Positions 1 through 5,346 of a DNA stretch of 8,120 bases are shown in pieces (position 1 is the first letter of the stretch; each line of letters starts with the position of its first letter). This DNA is from Clostridia bacterium (GTDB taxonomy: Bacteria > Bacillota_A > Clostridia > Oscillospirales > CAG-272). Location of the stretch: contig JAFTRB010000225.1 of the NCBI GenBank assembly GCA_017462445.1, forward strand, positions 1 to 8,120. Reading direction: 5' to 3'. A program made the position numbers and the translations under genes. The notes under the pieces were generated by a model, which saw only the letters and a program-made list of their open reading frames with translations, did no database searches and was not told the DNA's origin.

Positions 1-269
1 CCGATGTTTTCAAACCAATCAAGCTTTTACTATCCCTGATCCCCTCTACGATCTGCACGCTTTTTACCGTATCGGTAATGCTGACAGCCAGAGACGGACT
101 GACAGCCCAGATGGTTATCGAAACTATATTGAAGCTTTCCTGTCTGCCGATAATGGCTCTCAGGGGCTACTCGCGCGGATACAACCACGCAAAGGAGGGA
201 CAGAGTGGCTGGCTCAGGTTCAAGGCATCTCTTCTGAAGGGCTATCTGGGCTCCGGCGCGGTAACATAG
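1..269 (+). CDS. C-terminal part of an unidentified membrane protein (5' end outside the window)
   Basis: The frame is open from the window edge (first full codon at position 3) to a TAG at 267-269, giving 88 visible residues. Because it is open to the edge, the internal ATG at 78 need not be the start. The visible part has two hydrophobic stretches, roughly residues 5-27 and 36-51, then a polar, Gly- and Lys-rich tail containing GYSRGYNHAKEG. This suggests the last one or two membrane helices of an integral membrane protein followed by a short tail. I do not recognise the family and assign no function. It is separated from the downstream operon by a terminator and a new promoter, so a functional link to that operon is not implied. 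Confidence 0.6.
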   Translation, partial: DVFKPIKLLLSLIPSTICTLFTVSVMLTARDGLTAQMVIETILKLSCLPIMALRGYSRGYNHAKEGQSGWLRFKASLLKGYLGSGAVT

Positions 270-309
270 CGTAAAAACAACAAAAAAACTCAAAAACACG
301 CATAAGAGT

Positions 310-341
310 CCACCTCCATCGCAAGACGGAGGTGGTTTTTT
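310..341 (+). terminator. Intrinsic terminator of the upstream membrane protein gene
   Basis: A perfect 8-bp GC-rich stem (CCACCTCC at 310-317 with GGAGGTGG at 328-335) encloses a 10-nt loop and is followed directly by six T residues (336-341). It lies 41 nt after the stop codon at 269. Confidence 0.93.
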
Positions 342-452
342 ACAATTGTTTCCTTAATTTAGTTTAAATAGAAACAAATTGATGCTTTAATTTACATCAG
401 TTCACAAAATGTATAAATATTTCTGAAATGTAAAAAAATTTTAAAAAAGGTA

Positions 453-481
453 TTGACATACGCCCTCGATAGTATTATAAT
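453..481 (+). promoter_or_regulatory. Consensus housekeeping-sigma promoter for the seven-gene operon
   Basis: TTGACA at 453-458 and TATAAT at 476-481 are both perfect matches to the sigma-A consensus, with the optimal 17-bp spacer. The region upstream (about 342-450) is very AT-rich, with A/T runs that could act as an UP element. Transcription would start near 488, leaving a leader of about 238 nt before the first gene at 726. A promoter this strong with such a long leader suggests that control is exerted after initiation or by a bound repressor. Confidence 0.9.
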
Positions 482-498
482 AAAGCATAATTTTTTAC

Positions 499-550
499 GC
501 TCCGTTCGGCATATTTATTAAATATACGGTCTGCCAATGTGAGCTTTTTT
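499..550 (+). terminator. Possible leader attenuator (weak intrinsic terminator fold)
   Basis: GCTC at 499-502 can pair with GAGC at 541-544, which is followed directly by six T residues (545-550). Inside, GGC (508-510) can pair with GCC (533-535), and ATATTTA (511-517) pairs with TAAATAT (519-525). The outer stem is only 4 bp and the fold has internal loops, so it would be a weak terminator; its place about 60 nt after the predicted start site is typical of attenuators. Confidence 0.3.
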
Positions 551-580
551 CGGCCCTGTCCGCTTCATCATACTAAAATC

Positions 581-596
581 TTGAATAATTATTCAA
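581..596. repeat. 16-bp perfect palindrome in the operon leader
   Basis: TTGAATAATTATTCAA reads the same on both strands. It lies about 100 bp downstream of the -10 box. It could be an operator for a dimeric repressor acting as a roadblock, or a small RNA hairpin; the perfect two-fold symmetry with no spacer favours a protein-binding site. The binding protein is unknown. Confidence 0.45.
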
Positions 597-725
597 TCTA
601 CTGTCGCATTTATTCATTTACGGTGTCTTGTATGATTGCAGAGGGCGCGCTTTTCCGGGACGACTCTGTCCGCTCACTTGTATTCTTAAAATCGAAATAA
701 ATTAGAAAACTTACAGGAGGTTTTT

Positions 726-1529
726 ATGGATTCCGAAGTATTGCTTCAAACAGTAATTATCATCTTTATGCTGTTCCTATGCGCTCTGTGTCTGTTTGCT
801 GTGCTTGTTATAGCTCGCGACATCATCGTAGAGTCCATCCGTAACAGAAGGAGAAATGAGGAGGAAATTAAGGAGGCGGCAAAGCCTACCGAGACACCCG
901 CGCCCATTGTTGTCACCGTTCCTGCGCCTGCACCGGTGGTTGAGGAAAAGGTCGTAGAGCCGGAGCCTATTGACATTCCCGTTGTAACCATTCCCGAGCC
1001 TGTGGCAGAGCCGGAGCCTGTTAAGGAGCCGGAGCCTGTGGCAGAGCCCGAGGTGATTGACGAGAACGCAGTAACCTTCTCTACCTCCCACAATCTTACC
1101 ATGGAGGAGAAGTATGCTACCCTGTCCTCCGAGTTCAGGACCTACTTTGACGACATCGTAAGACACGCGCTTGCCAAGGAGGGCGTTAAGGAGAACAAGA
1201 GCAAGAACTACTATGACTACAAGATAGGCTCGACCAGACTCGTTCGTATTATGATCAAGAGGGGCGAGATCGTCTGCGAGTTCATCTTCCTTGACAGAGA
1301 GTTCCGTACATACGCAAGCACCTCAAATGTAAAGATGAAGCGCTCTGCTACCACCATCAAGATTACCGAGGCATCGGCTGTTGGCGTAGCTAAGGATGGA
1401 ATCGACCTCGTTTGCGCTCAGCTCGCAGAGGAGAGAGAGTTCAAGAAGGAGCAGGCCAGAGAAAGGCGCAGAGAAAGGCGCAGACAGCAGGCAGAGACCG
1501 CTGCAGAGGTAGAGACTGCTAATGCTTGA
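726..1529 (+). CDS. Single-pass membrane protein with Pro/Glu-rich linker and cytoplasmic domain
   Basis: The protein has 267 residues. One hydrophobic helix at about residues 8-30 is followed by a basic stop-transfer stretch (RNRRR, 39-43). With acidic residues before the helix, this predicts an outside N-terminus and a cytoplasmic remainder. Residues 55-110 are a Pro/Glu/Val-rich linker with three tandem EPV[AK]EP units at 91-108. Residues 126-232 form a compact alpha/beta-looking domain (EEKYATLSSEF, NYYDYKIG, GEIVCEF, ATTIKITEAS, VAKDGIDLV); similar stretches recur in Clostridia proteins, but I know no assigned function. The tail (233-255) is strongly charged and Arg-rich, suited to binding RNA, acidic proteins or phospholipid. 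The start is set by ATG 726 with AGGAGG 5 nt upstream. It is the first operon gene and overlaps the signal peptidase gene by 8 nt, implying coupled translation. A cytoplasmic partner for the secretion genes is an inference. Confidence 0.85.
   Translation: MDSEVLLQTVIIIFMLFLCALCLFAVLVIARDIIVESIRNRRRNEEEIKEAAKPTETPAPIVVTVPAPAPVVEEKVVEPEPIDIPVVTIPEPVAEPEPVKEPEPVAEPEVIDENAVTFSTSHNLTMEEKYATLSSEFRTYFDDIVRHALAKEGVKENKSKNYYDYKIGSTRLVRIMIKRGEIVCEFIFLDREFRTYASTSNVKMKRSATTIKITEASAVGVAKDGIDLVCAQLAEEREFKKEQARERRRERRRQQAETAAEVETANA
996..1049 (+). repeat. Three tandem 18-bp repeats encoding EPVAEP / EPVKEP / EPVAEP
   Basis: Units at 996-1013, 1014-1031 and 1032-1049 follow GAGCCTGTGGCAGAGCC[GC], with the middle copy carrying TTAAGG in place of TGGCAG. 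Copies 1 and 3 share 17 identical bases. The array lies in the Pro/Glu linker of the first operon gene and keeps the reading frame, so linker length may vary between strains. Confidence 0.85.
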
Positions 1530-2214
1530 TGAAAAGAAGGTAGACGGCGAGAAAAAGCCCGCCGACAAAAAGCAGCTCATCCTATCCATAATCGGAATTG
1601 CTCTTTGTGTTATCCTTTTACCAATTCTTATCATCAATTGTATTCTTATCATTCAGGGCATTGTGAACGACAAGGAGGTACCCAACATCGGTGGCAATAC
1701 TCCCCTAATCGTACTCACCGAGTCGATGGCGGACGAAATAATGCCCGGAGACCTCATTGTTTGCGTCAGGGTTCTGCCCGAGGATGTAAAAGTGGGTGAT
1801 GTCATCTCCTTCTTTGACCCCGCGGGAAGCGGAACAGCTGTGGTAACGCACCGAGTTGTGGAAAAGGTTAAATACGGAGACAGCTATTACTTCAGAACCA
1901 AGGGTGATAACAACAACACCGAGGATAAATACAGCGTTCCCGCCGACAATCTGGTGGGCCGCTGGGAGGGCTTCCGTCTCCCCGGCGTAGGTCATATAGC
2001 CCTGTTTATGCAATCCCCCTGGGGACTTGCAATATTTATCGGTCTGCCGCTTGGCGGCTTTATCGTCTACGAGGTGCTGCGCCGCAGAAGACAGCGCGGT
2101 GATGTAGACGCGCTGATGGCAGAGCTGGAGGCGCTTCGCGCCGCCCAGGCCGGTGGCAACACCGACACAGAGCCCCCTGCCGAGAAGGCAGAGGAGGACT
2201 CGCAAAATCAATAA
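1522..2214 (+). CDS. sipW: SipW-like (ER-type) signal peptidase I, copy 1
   Basis: This 230-residue membrane serine protease of family S26, in the SipW/archaeal/eukaryotic branch, would remove signal peptides from exported proteins at the outer face of the membrane. A long first membrane segment spans about residues 19-47. The catalytic Ser68 lies in VLTESM, before MPGDLI. The second catalytic residue is His110 (VTHRVVE) where ordinary bacterial enzymes use Lys; that His marks the SipW type. The acidic box TKGDNNNTED (126-135) keeps Asp129 and Asp135. A second helix spans about 165-184, then RRRR and a cytoplasmic tail with a helical segment (LMAELEALRAA, 198-208) and an acidic, Gln/Asn-containing end. 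In B. subtilis SipW matures TasA and TapA; here a TasA-like gene follows directly, so it is the likely substrate. The gene overlaps the preceding stop by 8 nt and has only a weak ribosome binding site. Confidence 0.93.
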   Translation: MLDEKKVDGEKKPADKKQLILSIIGIALCVILLPILIINCILIIQGIVNDKEVPNIGGNTPLIVLTESMADEIMPGDLIVCVRVLPEDVKVGDVISFFDPAGSGTAVVTHRVVEKVKYGDSYYFRTKGDNNNTEDKYSVPADNLVGRWEGFRLPGVGHIALFMQSPWGLAIFIGLPLGGFIVYEVLRRRRQRGDVDALMAELEALRAAQAGGNTDTEPPAEKAEEDSQNQ

Positions 2215-2348
2215 CCCAGTATTCTTCCCTCGATAGCCACGGATCGAAGCGATGGATATATTTCGCCGTTTTTCGGCACATCAATCTACCTCTCGAAGAG
2301 GAAGAATTCAAACACTGTACAATTGTACGCAATGAAAGGAGATTTACT
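2215..2348 (+). promoter_or_regulatory. Structured intergenic leader of the TasA-like gene
   Basis: This 134-nt gap has no terminator or clear promoter. Small hairpins are visible: ATCG/CGAT (2243-2246 with 2250-2253), which competes with TCGAT/ATCGA (2230-2234 with 2243-2247); GCCG/CGGC with a T5 loop (2265-2268 with 2274-2277); and CCTCT/AGAGG with a CGA loop (2289-2293 with 2297-2301). A perfect 12-bp palindrome GTACAATTGTAC (2317-2328) precedes the ribosome binding site AAAGGAG (2335-2341). The string of stems could stabilise the mRNA 5' end of a highly expressed gene after processing, or be a regulatory RNA of unknown type. Confidence 0.4.
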
Positions 2349-3014
2349 ATGAAGAATAAGTTCATGAGACTTGCAGCTGTTATGCTTATGCTCTGCCTTG
2401 TTACCTGCTGTGCAATCGGCGGTACCTTTGCTAAGTATACCACTGACGTTTCCGGAAATGACACAGCACGCGTTGCTCGCTGGGGCTTTAACGATACAAA
2501 CACCTCTGTTTCTATCGATAACCTGTTCCTTGACGGCACCTATGATTCTGAGACCGGTATTCTCACCGGCGGTGATGACCTCATCGCTCCCGGCTCCAAG
2601 AACGATGTAGATGTTCTTGTTGAGTACGACGGCTCCGTTACCCCCGAGGTTGCCTACACTATCACCGTTGCCTTCGACGAGACAAACTCTGCTATCGCAC
2701 CCGCTATCAAGAACAACACCAATATCAAGTGGTACTACAACGGCGCAGTTGCCGGAACCAACGGTACTTGGGATGAGCTTATCGATGCTGTCAACGGCAC
2801 CGCAGCTCTTAGCTTTGATGCAGATACTGTTCCCGAGGCGTCAACTGATCCCGACGATCCCGCCGCAGGCACAAATTACCTCTGCAACATTGGTTGGGAG
2901 TGGGTCTTCGAGACAGACGCTGCTCAGGATACCACAGATACCAACATGGGTAACTCTGCTGACGATCTTGAGGTAACTATCGTTCTTACCGTTACCATTA
3001 CTCAGAAAAACTAA
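2349..3014 (+). CDS. TasA/camelysin-like exported protein, predicted main fibre subunit
   Basis: The 221-residue precursor has a signal peptide with basic n-region (MKNKFMR), a hydrophobic core containing a Cys-Cys pair (20-21) and a predicted cut after TFA at residue 28, giving a mature N-terminus KYTTDVSGND. The A-K-Y junction is typical of signal peptides cleaved by SipW-type peptidases. The mature part is acidic and beta-rich. It carries features common in TasA/camelysin-like proteins of Clostridia: an early ARWGF motif (43-47), an IAPGSK turn (79-84), paired Trp residues in IGWEWVFE (181-188), and a final strand-like stretch VTIVLTVTITQ (209-219). TasA forms extracellular fibres in Bacillus; fibre formation here is inferred from family and context. 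AAAGGAG lies 7 nt before the ATG. Structured RNA on both sides suggests that its mRNA level differs from that of its neighbours. Confidence 0.85.
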   Translation: MKNKFMRLAAVMLMLCLVTCCAIGGTFAKYTTDVSGNDTARVARWGFNDTNTSVSIDNLFLDGTYDSETGILTGGDDLIAPGSKNDVDVLVEYDGSVTPEVAYTITVAFDETNSAIAPAIKNNTNIKWYYNGAVAGTNGTWDELIDAVNGTAALSFDADTVPEASTDPDDPAAGTNYLCNIGWEWVFETDAAQDTTDTNMGNSADDLEVTIVLTVTITQKN

Positions 3015-3042
3015 TCTACTTAGTTAATAACCAATAACTGTA

Positions 3043-3088
3043 TATCCCCCCTACCCAGCGTGGCAAAGGGGTAGGGGGGATAGCTTTT
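3043..3088 (+). terminator. Strong hairpin after the TasA-like gene, probable partial terminator or 3' stabiliser
   Basis: A perfect 14-bp stem (3043-3056 with 3069-3082), including six consecutive C-G pairs, encloses a 12-nt loop. It is followed by GC and only four T residues (3085-3088), then TTTTCC a little further on. The weak T tract argues for partial termination or for protection of the upstream mRNA 3' end, so that the fibre gene is expressed above the downstream genes. Confidence 0.65.
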
Positions 3089-3092
3089 AATA

Positions 3093-3148
3093 CTTTTCCT
3101 TTTCTTAAAGCACCGAAGCGCTCTTTGATGCTTTGAAAAAAGAAAAAG
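3093..3148 (+). repeat. Second long imperfect hairpin before the anchor gene
   Basis: Residues 3093-3112 pair with 3129-3148 over 20 positions with two mismatches and one G-U pair; the 16-nt loop contains the AGCGCT palindrome. It begins about 10 nt after the first hairpin and ends 16 nt before the ribosome binding site at 3165. It has no following T tract, so it is unlikely to be a standard terminator on this strand. An RNase processing site or translation control element is possible. Confidence 0.6.
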
Positions 3149-3176
3149 CAAATCAAATTTTTCGAAAGGAGGCAAA

Positions 3177-4028
3177 ATGTCGACAAGCGCACAGAATTCC
3201 CGTCCCACCGAAGAGCGACGCTCGTTTATGTGGATAATGCTGATGGTAAACATCGTATTTATCCTTTTGCTTATGACACTTGGGCTGGTTGCCCTGCGTG
3301 TCGGTAACACTCTTCCCGAAAACACAGATATTCTTTTCATCGTTGGCAAGGACCCCTCCTTTGATATTAACGATAGCGAGGGCAAGGAATGGCAGAGTGG
3401 CACCAAGGTCAACATCTTCTCCAGCGAGTATGGCGATGACGGCGAGCAGAAGACCACGGTGGTCTCCCAGGACGGAACAAAGGTAATTGCCCCGGGAGTC
3501 AAGACCGAATACAAGTTCGGTATGTACAATAACGGAAATATGGCGGTCATCTATGAGACCGATATAGACTTCTCCTTCACCCTGAACGGAGAGAAAACCT
3601 CAGAATACACCTTCCCTCTCAAGGTCAGGCTCAAGACCGATTCGGGCAAGTACCTCCTCGGCGGAGATGACGAGTGGATGGAGGTTGACGAGGCGAAGAT
3701 CGAGCATCATATCAGCACATTGGGCGCAAACTGCTACGAGGGCTTTGTTTTCGAGCTTATGTGGGAGTTTGAGGGCGGAAACGATGAATTGGATACGATG
3801 TACGGCAACGCCTCCGAGGTTTCTTTGACCCTGGGTATCAATACCTATGCCGAGGAGCATCTCGACCCTGCCGCCACCGGCGGAACGGTTATAGACCCCG
3901 AGGCGGGCGAAACTATGGAATACGGCGGAACCTTCCGCTGGATCTGGCTTATTTTACTTATGGCATGCGCCGCTATACTTATTTTCTATGTAGTATGGCT
4001 GCTTAACAAGAGACTTCGTAAATGGTAA
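3177..4028 (+). CDS. TasA-like domain anchored by two transmembrane helices
   Basis: The protein has 283 residues. A basic N-terminus (EERR, 12-15) precedes a membrane helix at about 18-40; a second helix at about 253-276 is followed by a basic C-terminus (NKRLRKW). Both ends are therefore predicted inside, with residues 41-252 exposed outside. The exposed part resembles secreted TasA-like proteins: VIAPGVKTEYKF with MYNNGN (103-121), then MWEFEGGNDELDTMYGNAS (195-213) and LTLGINTYAEE (217-227), comparable to the APG turn, W-x-[WF] and DT-x-x-GN regions of the preceding gene product. Unlike that gene it has no A-[KR]-Y cleavage region, so it should stay in the membrane. A fibre tether, assembly base or inhibitor are all possible. 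AAAGGAGG lies 4 nt before the ATG, and the 3' end overlaps the next gene by 7 nt. Confidence 0.8.
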   Translation: MSTSAQNSRPTEERRSFMWIMLMVNIVFILLLMTLGLVALRVGNTLPENTDILFIVGKDPSFDINDSEGKEWQSGTKVNIFSSEYGDDGEQKTTVVSQDGTKVIAPGVKTEYKFGMYNNGNMAVIYETDIDFSFTLNGEKTSEYTFPLKVRLKTDSGKYLLGGDDEWMEVDEAKIEHHISTLGANCYEGFVFELMWEFEGGNDELDTMYGNASEVSLTLGINTYAEEHLDPAATGGTVIDPEAGETMEYGGTFRWIWLILLMACAAILIFYVVWLLNKRLRKW

Positions 4029-4621
4029 AGAAAAGCAAGGCGTTTGGCATAGTCAAGATCGTTCTTATTGTAACTATTGTTCTTATTATCGGCTTTAGCC
4101 TTTATAGCGCAAACGCGGTTATGCTCACCGGTGATATGATGCCTATGCCCCTGGGGATAGGCGCCGGAGTTGTACTTACGGGAAGCATGGAGCCGGAGCT
4201 ATACAAGGACGATGTAATTATCGTAGTAAAGGCCGGAGAGTATGCCGTCGGCGAGGTTGTTGTCTACCAGGCTCACGGTATGCTTGTGGTACATAAGATC
4301 GTCGAGCTTGACGGAGATACGGTTATCACTAAGGGTACGGCGAACAACACCGCCGACGACCCAATCAGCATAAAAGACATCAAGGGGAAGGTTGTCCATG
4401 TCTTCCCCGGGATGGGATATATCATCAATACAGTTAAGTCTCCTATTGTAACTCTTTCAATTTTAGCTTTGGCTGTTTGGCTGTTGATCCTCTCCTACAA
4501 AAAGGAGGATGACGAGAAGTCAAGCGACCTTGAGAGCATTCGCCGAGAGATCGAAGCCCTGAGGGCAATATCCGGGGGCGAGGAGAGCGAGGAGCAATCA
4601 AGCAATAACGAGGGCGAGTGA
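4022..4621 (+). CDS. sipW: SipW-like (ER-type) signal peptidase I, copy 2
   Basis: This 199-residue second S26 peptidase of the SipW type has an N-terminal helix at about residues 8-30, catalytic Ser55 in LTGSMEPEL, and His91 in VVHKIVE in place of the Lys of ordinary type I enzymes. Its acidic box reads TKGTANNTADDP (103-114). Compared with copy 1 (TKGDNNNTED), the first Asp is replaced by Thr while the later Asp residues (112-113) remain. A second helix at about 141-158 leads to a cytoplasmic tail with ESIRREIEALRA (171-182) and an acidic, Ser/Asn-rich end, like the tail of copy 1. The two proteins differ elsewhere in sequence and length, so this is an old paralogue rather than a recent duplication. 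It overlaps the anchor gene by 7 nt and precedes two cargo genes, so it may serve those. Activity is likely but not certain. Confidence 0.92.
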   Translation: MVKKSKAFGIVKIVLIVTIVLIIGFSLYSANAVMLTGDMMPMPLGIGAGVVLTGSMEPELYKDDVIIVVKAGEYAVGEVVVYQAHGMLVVHKIVELDGDTVITKGTANNTADDPISIKDIKGKVVHVFPGMGYIINTVKSPIVTLSILALAVWLLILSYKKEDDEKSSDLESIRREIEALRAISGGEESEEQSSNNEGE

Positions 4622-4661
4622 TGCTTGCCCTTTCCTTTTATTCAAAAAAGAGGTGTTTTAA

Positions 4662-5345
4662 ATCAAACTTAAGGGTATTAAAATAGCACAGCTTTCGCGT
4701 GTCATTTCTTTGATTTTAGTTGTTTTACTGCTTTTGACTCATTTGAGCAGCGTATTACTTGCAAGATATCTGACAGGAATTACGCCCTCCTCGGTCGGAA
4801 AGGTTGGCTCCTTCCACGGCGGAGTAGTGTCGCACAAGGAGTTTGCCGTAGCAGGTATAACAGCCACAGAGGATCCGCATTACTATGTCTTTCAGGCGGA
4901 TATAAGCGCGATATTCTACGAAAATGCGGTTAAGAGAAAATACTCTCTTAAAATTTATCTCGACCCAGCCACTACAACCAACGTAACCTCCCTCGCCTGC
5001 CCTGCTTCACAGGGGAGCAATGCCCCATACAGCACAAAGGACATCGGAGATGCTGATTTCAGCTCCACCACTCTCTCGGATATGACGGGAGGCGGACTTA
5101 CAGGCAGCTTCACCGAGGGCATCATCTACTACGCCAAGGTTGACGGTGACAGCTATACGTGGTATTCCTCGTCATCGAACATAATCACCCTTGCCGAGGA
5201 TATCGTGATAGGCGCGGAGGAAACCACCCACACCTACTCCTTCCTCTTCTTTATATCGGCGCATAATACAAATAACAGTAACGGAGAGCTGATACAGGAT
5301 AAGGTCAATATCCTGTATGACCTCAGCTGCGAGCAGGTGAATTGA
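4662..5345 (+). CDS. Exported protein with SipW-type signal peptide, apparent ATC start
   Basis: The predicted precursor is 227 residues. I place the start at ATC 4662, read as Met, because AGAGGTG (4649-4655) sits 6 nt upstream, an in-frame stop (TAA, 4659) directly precedes it, and the codons from here give a classic n-region (KLKGIKIAQLSR) before the hydrophobic core. The only nearby conventional start in frame is TTG 4710, which would remove every positive charge of the signal peptide and has no ribosome binding site. The predicted cut follows VLLA at residue 34, leaving RYLTGITPSS. The mature part is beta-rich with Ser/Thr-rich segments, two Cys (113 and 223) that could form a disulfide, and a C-terminus KVNILYDLSCEQV like the last strand of TasA-like proteins. 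I infer a minor fibre or matrix component; its exact function is unknown. An internal ATT at 4677 is an alternative rare start. Confidence 0.78.
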   Translation: MKLKGIKIAQLSRVISLILVVLLLLTHLSSVLLARYLTGITPSSVGKVGSFHGGVVSHKEFAVAGITATEDPHYYVFQADISAIFYENAVKRKYSLKIYLDPATTTNVTSLACPASQGSNAPYSTKDIGDADFSSTTLSDMTGGGLTGSFTEGIIYYAKVDGDSYTWYSSSSNIITLAEDIVIGAEETTHTYSFLFFISAHNTNNSNGELIQDKVNILYDLSCEQVN

Positions 5346-5346
5346 T

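Larger units (their letters stand above)
488..725 (+). promoter_or_regulatory. Long structured 5' leader of the operon
   Basis: About 240 nt separate the promoter from the first gene and contain no convincing gene. Visible elements are a 7-bp AT inverted repeat (511-517 with 519-525), a terminator-like fold ending in T6 at 545-550, a 16-bp perfect palindrome at 581-596, and a degenerate repeat pair (CTGTCCGCT at 556-564 and 666-674, each followed by TAAAATC at 574-580 and 687-693). A strong ribosome binding site, AGGAGG at 715-720, precedes the ATG at 726. I do not recognise any named riboswitch class; in particular the c-di-GMP (GEMM) conserved core is not evident. Confidence 0.5.

Noticed and set aside
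632..700. A 22-codon ORF in the operon leader (ATG 632 to TAA 700).
   Set aside because: There is no good ribosome binding site and no run of regulatory codons; chance ORFs of this size are common.
1705..2211. A 168-codon minus-strand ORF within the first signal peptidase gene.
   Set aside because: It is the antisense shadow of a gene whose catalytic motifs are clear on the plus strand.
2252..2335. A 27-codon ORF upstream of the TasA-like gene.
   Set aside because: It has only a weak upstream purine stretch and its codons overlap the hairpins; no sign of selection for coding.
2215..2348. A c-di-GMP (GEMM-I) riboswitch, suggested by AGCCACGGATCGAAGCGATGG.
   Set aside because: The conserved GGCAAACC and GGGACGCAAAG elements and the tetraloop-receptor layout are missing; the likeness is limited to a short stretch.
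2060..2539. A 159-codon minus-strand ORF across the signal peptidase end and the TasA-like start.
   Set aside because: It is antisense to two well-supported genes, spans their intergenic gap and has no ribosome binding site or recognisable motif.
4621..4686. A 21-codon ORF beginning at the TGATG overlap with the end of the second signal peptidase gene, considered as a frameshifted 5' end of the next cargo gene.
   Set aside because: The cargo frame has a stop at 4659 and no slippery heptamer lies in the right frame after it, so a frameshift is not supported. It may be a chance ORF, or at most help ribosomes move toward 4662.
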